Shown piece after piece: positions 36,201-39,200 of a stretch of DNA of 64,000 nt (position 1 is the first letter of the stretch; every line of letters starts with the position of its first letter). The position numbers and the translations under genes were made by a program. Under the pieces are notes generated by a model that saw nothing but the letters and a program-made list of their open reading frames with translations, ran no database searches and was not told where the DNA came from. Source of the stretch: Cordylochernes scorpioides (lineage: Eukaryota > Arthropoda > Arachnida > Pseudoscorpiones > Chernetidae); assembly GCA_030710605.1 (NCBI GenBank), contig CP092880.1:5767223-5831222 (forward strand), read 5' to 3'.

Positions 36201-39200
36201 TTGGCAACGCGGACTTCCTTCCAACTGGACAGATCAACTTCTCCAAACGTTGGCAAGCCTTCAACATCCTGGAGAACATGCGTCGGTTTAGGAACTGGTA
36301 AGTTACCCTCGCACAATACAAGGTGTCCGTGCTGACTGAGAGAACTGAGGTTATTTGGTTATGTAACAATGAAATTTGTTTCATATTTTATCTTTCACAA
36401 ATGGGGTTTCATTTTGTATGGAGTAATCGGTAACAGTACCGGGTAACAATGAAATGTGTTTTTTCTCTCTCACACACATGGTATTACTTTGTATGGAGTT
36501 AGTACAAAACATGGTGTCAGTTGTGTTGTGTCCGTTGTTTTGTCAATAATCCACTCTGACTCGTCGGAGCTCCCTTGGTACCGGTTTTATTTATAACCAG
36601 TGCCGGAACATAAGGAGAACACCACACACAGCCAGACGCGGAGTAACCTCCCCGCTCGCAGCCAAAACCAAAACCAAACTGCCGGGTTCCAGTCTCGGCC
36701 GGTTCCCGCCGACACACTGGCGCCGCTAGGCTCGAAGTGACGTGAGGATTCTCGCCTGAACCCTCAACAGTGTCAGTGCTGACTGGGAGAACTGTGGTTA
36801 TGTAACAATGAAATTTGTTTTGTATTTTATCTTTCACAAATGGGGTTTCTACAGTTTGTATTGAGTTGGTTTGTCTGCCTGCCATTATCTACATGGAATT
36901 GGGGGTTTTCCTCTATAAGGTCCACTCTGTTTTGTCTCTCTCCACCTACCATTTTTTCCTCTCTCTTTTACACATGGGGGTTTCTTCACTTTGTATAGAG
37001 TTTGTCTATCTGCCATATAATCTACATCTTCTTCTTTCTTATCTCCACTCAATCACACTAAGGTATCAGGCTTGTAAAGCTTGTTGATGGTGTCTGCTAG
37101 GGAAGAGTAGAACTCATCAATGGATGAGTTAATACCGTCAATGATGTCTTCTTCTTTCTTATCTCCTCTCAATCCCACTAAGGTATCAAGCTTGTAAAGC
37201 TTGTTGATGGTGTCTGCCGGGGAAGAGTAGAGCTCATCAATGGATGAGTCAATACAGTCAATAATGTTTCTTGGGGTTGCAGGCTGACACTTAGTACATA
37301 GTGGGAAAACCTTGCAACCATATATAATCTACTTGAGATTGGGGAGTTATCCTCTACTTTATGTAAGACCCACTTTGTTTCGTCTGTCTACCTACCAGTA
37401 TCTACACTGGCTGCAGATTTTCCTATATTGCTTTAATTTGCATCAATCTAGTAGGTTTGATGAAAACACCTGTTCTCATCCATTCACTGAAGTTTAGCAA
37501 TGTCAAGCCCGATCAGTACTTGGGAGGGTGACCACCTGGGAACATCGAGTTCTGTAGACTAATTCCTTTACCTACTGTGGAAAGACATTGTGCGTGAAAG
37601 TTTGTGTCTCCTATCCACCAATAAAAAGACATGCATGCTTCGCCAACCAACTTCCTGTGTTTATACAAATAATACTTGTTGTAAGAAATACCGGGTAATT
37701 GTTATTCCAATATATGTTGTTGTTGTTTCGTATCCCCTTGTGTAAAGATTACACTACTACAGGGAACTCTGAAATGTGGCTGACTAATGGGGCAATGGCA
37801 CCATCCTTTCCATGGAGAAATGGACAAGACACCACCACCACAAAGATTACACAAATTCCATGAGTTCATGCTCCTAAAGCTGTTTGATGATAAGTGGCGG
37901 TCTCTCCCAAAGGTCCTGTTTAGTGCTTTTAATGTAAGCCAAAATGTGTTCTGGAGCTGCAGGTGCCAAGCTACATTTTGGGCAAGTGGGGTAGATTTTG
38001 TTATTATTTTCAATTTTCAATGGCTAGAGATGGCCTGTTCTAAATCTTGTTAGTGTTGTTTGATGCTGTCTGAAGTTCAGAGCTCCTTCTAGGTCCACAT
38101 TATATATACAAGATGTATGTGATCTTGTACCTTCCATGGTGTACAAGGGGGTTGGTGGAAGGATGGTCTAAACTGTTGGTTTTTGCCCGCAACGACCCAG
38201 GATTGAATTCCACATTGGGCACTTTTTCTAAAAAAAAAAAAGAAAAATGCTCCAATGGCCCCTGATTCCTGCAAAAGTCCAACTCCACCAGCAAGTGCAA
38301 GTAACCAAACAAGGCTTTGGCACATTTGTAAGTGCAAAAGTCGAACTGCCTTTCACATGTGTAGACAATTACAACTTCTACCCACCATGATTATCATGGC
38401 CTGTATCATGTGTAATAGGTATAATATTTTTAAAAATTATTTCAAGTGCACGTGGTACAGGCCATGATAATCATGGTGGATAGAAGTAGGCGACTGCTTT
38501 TACTGTAAGTACACCACATGTCTACACATGTGAAAAGCCGTTCAACTTTGCACTTATAAATGTGCCAGAGCCCCGTTTGGTTACTTGCACTCGCTGGTGG
38601 GGTTGGACTTTTGCAAGAATTGGGGGCCATTGGAGCATTTTTTTTTTTAATCAGAAAAAAGTGCCCAATGCAGGAATCATACCTGGGTCGTAGCGGTCAA
38701 AAACCAACGGTTCAGACCATCCTTCCACCGACCCCCAATAGGGATAATAATAAAGAAAAAAAAAAAAAAGATGTACCTTGGTTCCATGTTCTCATCCCAG
38801 ATTAACACCTACTGTTGGAATGCCCACTCTTCTTCACCGCTAGACAACAGACAATAAATAATGTTGTAGATCTATATCAATTTGTAAATAGCAGAGAGAA
38901 TTATCATAGGTTTAACTATTTTTGTAAATATATTTATGATTTTCTTTAAAACCTGAAAGGTTCAGGTTCCTAATATATATTATTGTTTCTCTTTTTTTAT
39001 TTTTGATTAATTTTTCTTGTATAATATGTTTATAACTGAAAAATGAAAGGAAAAAAAAAAAAAAGATAAAAATGGCCCATTCTTGATTCATCAAGAAATT
39101 GGGTTGGCCAAATATCAGGGAACAGGCTAAATCAATGATTAGTTGATTTCTGTTCCACCAGATGGCGCTCTGCCTTCTGTAAAGCACATGTGCTCCTTGT

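Noticed and set aside
36142-36384. Antisense open frames opposite exon 14 (and similar ones opposite exons 1, 6 and 7)
   Set aside because: Shadow frames of the GC-rich RAPGEF1 exons; no start context, splice signals or recognisable domains.
36718-36735. Intact LTR retrotransposon next to TGGCGCC
   Set aside because: No internal gag/pol sequence follows and the motif lies inside a 248-bp insert bounded by its own target duplication, so at most it is a remnant.
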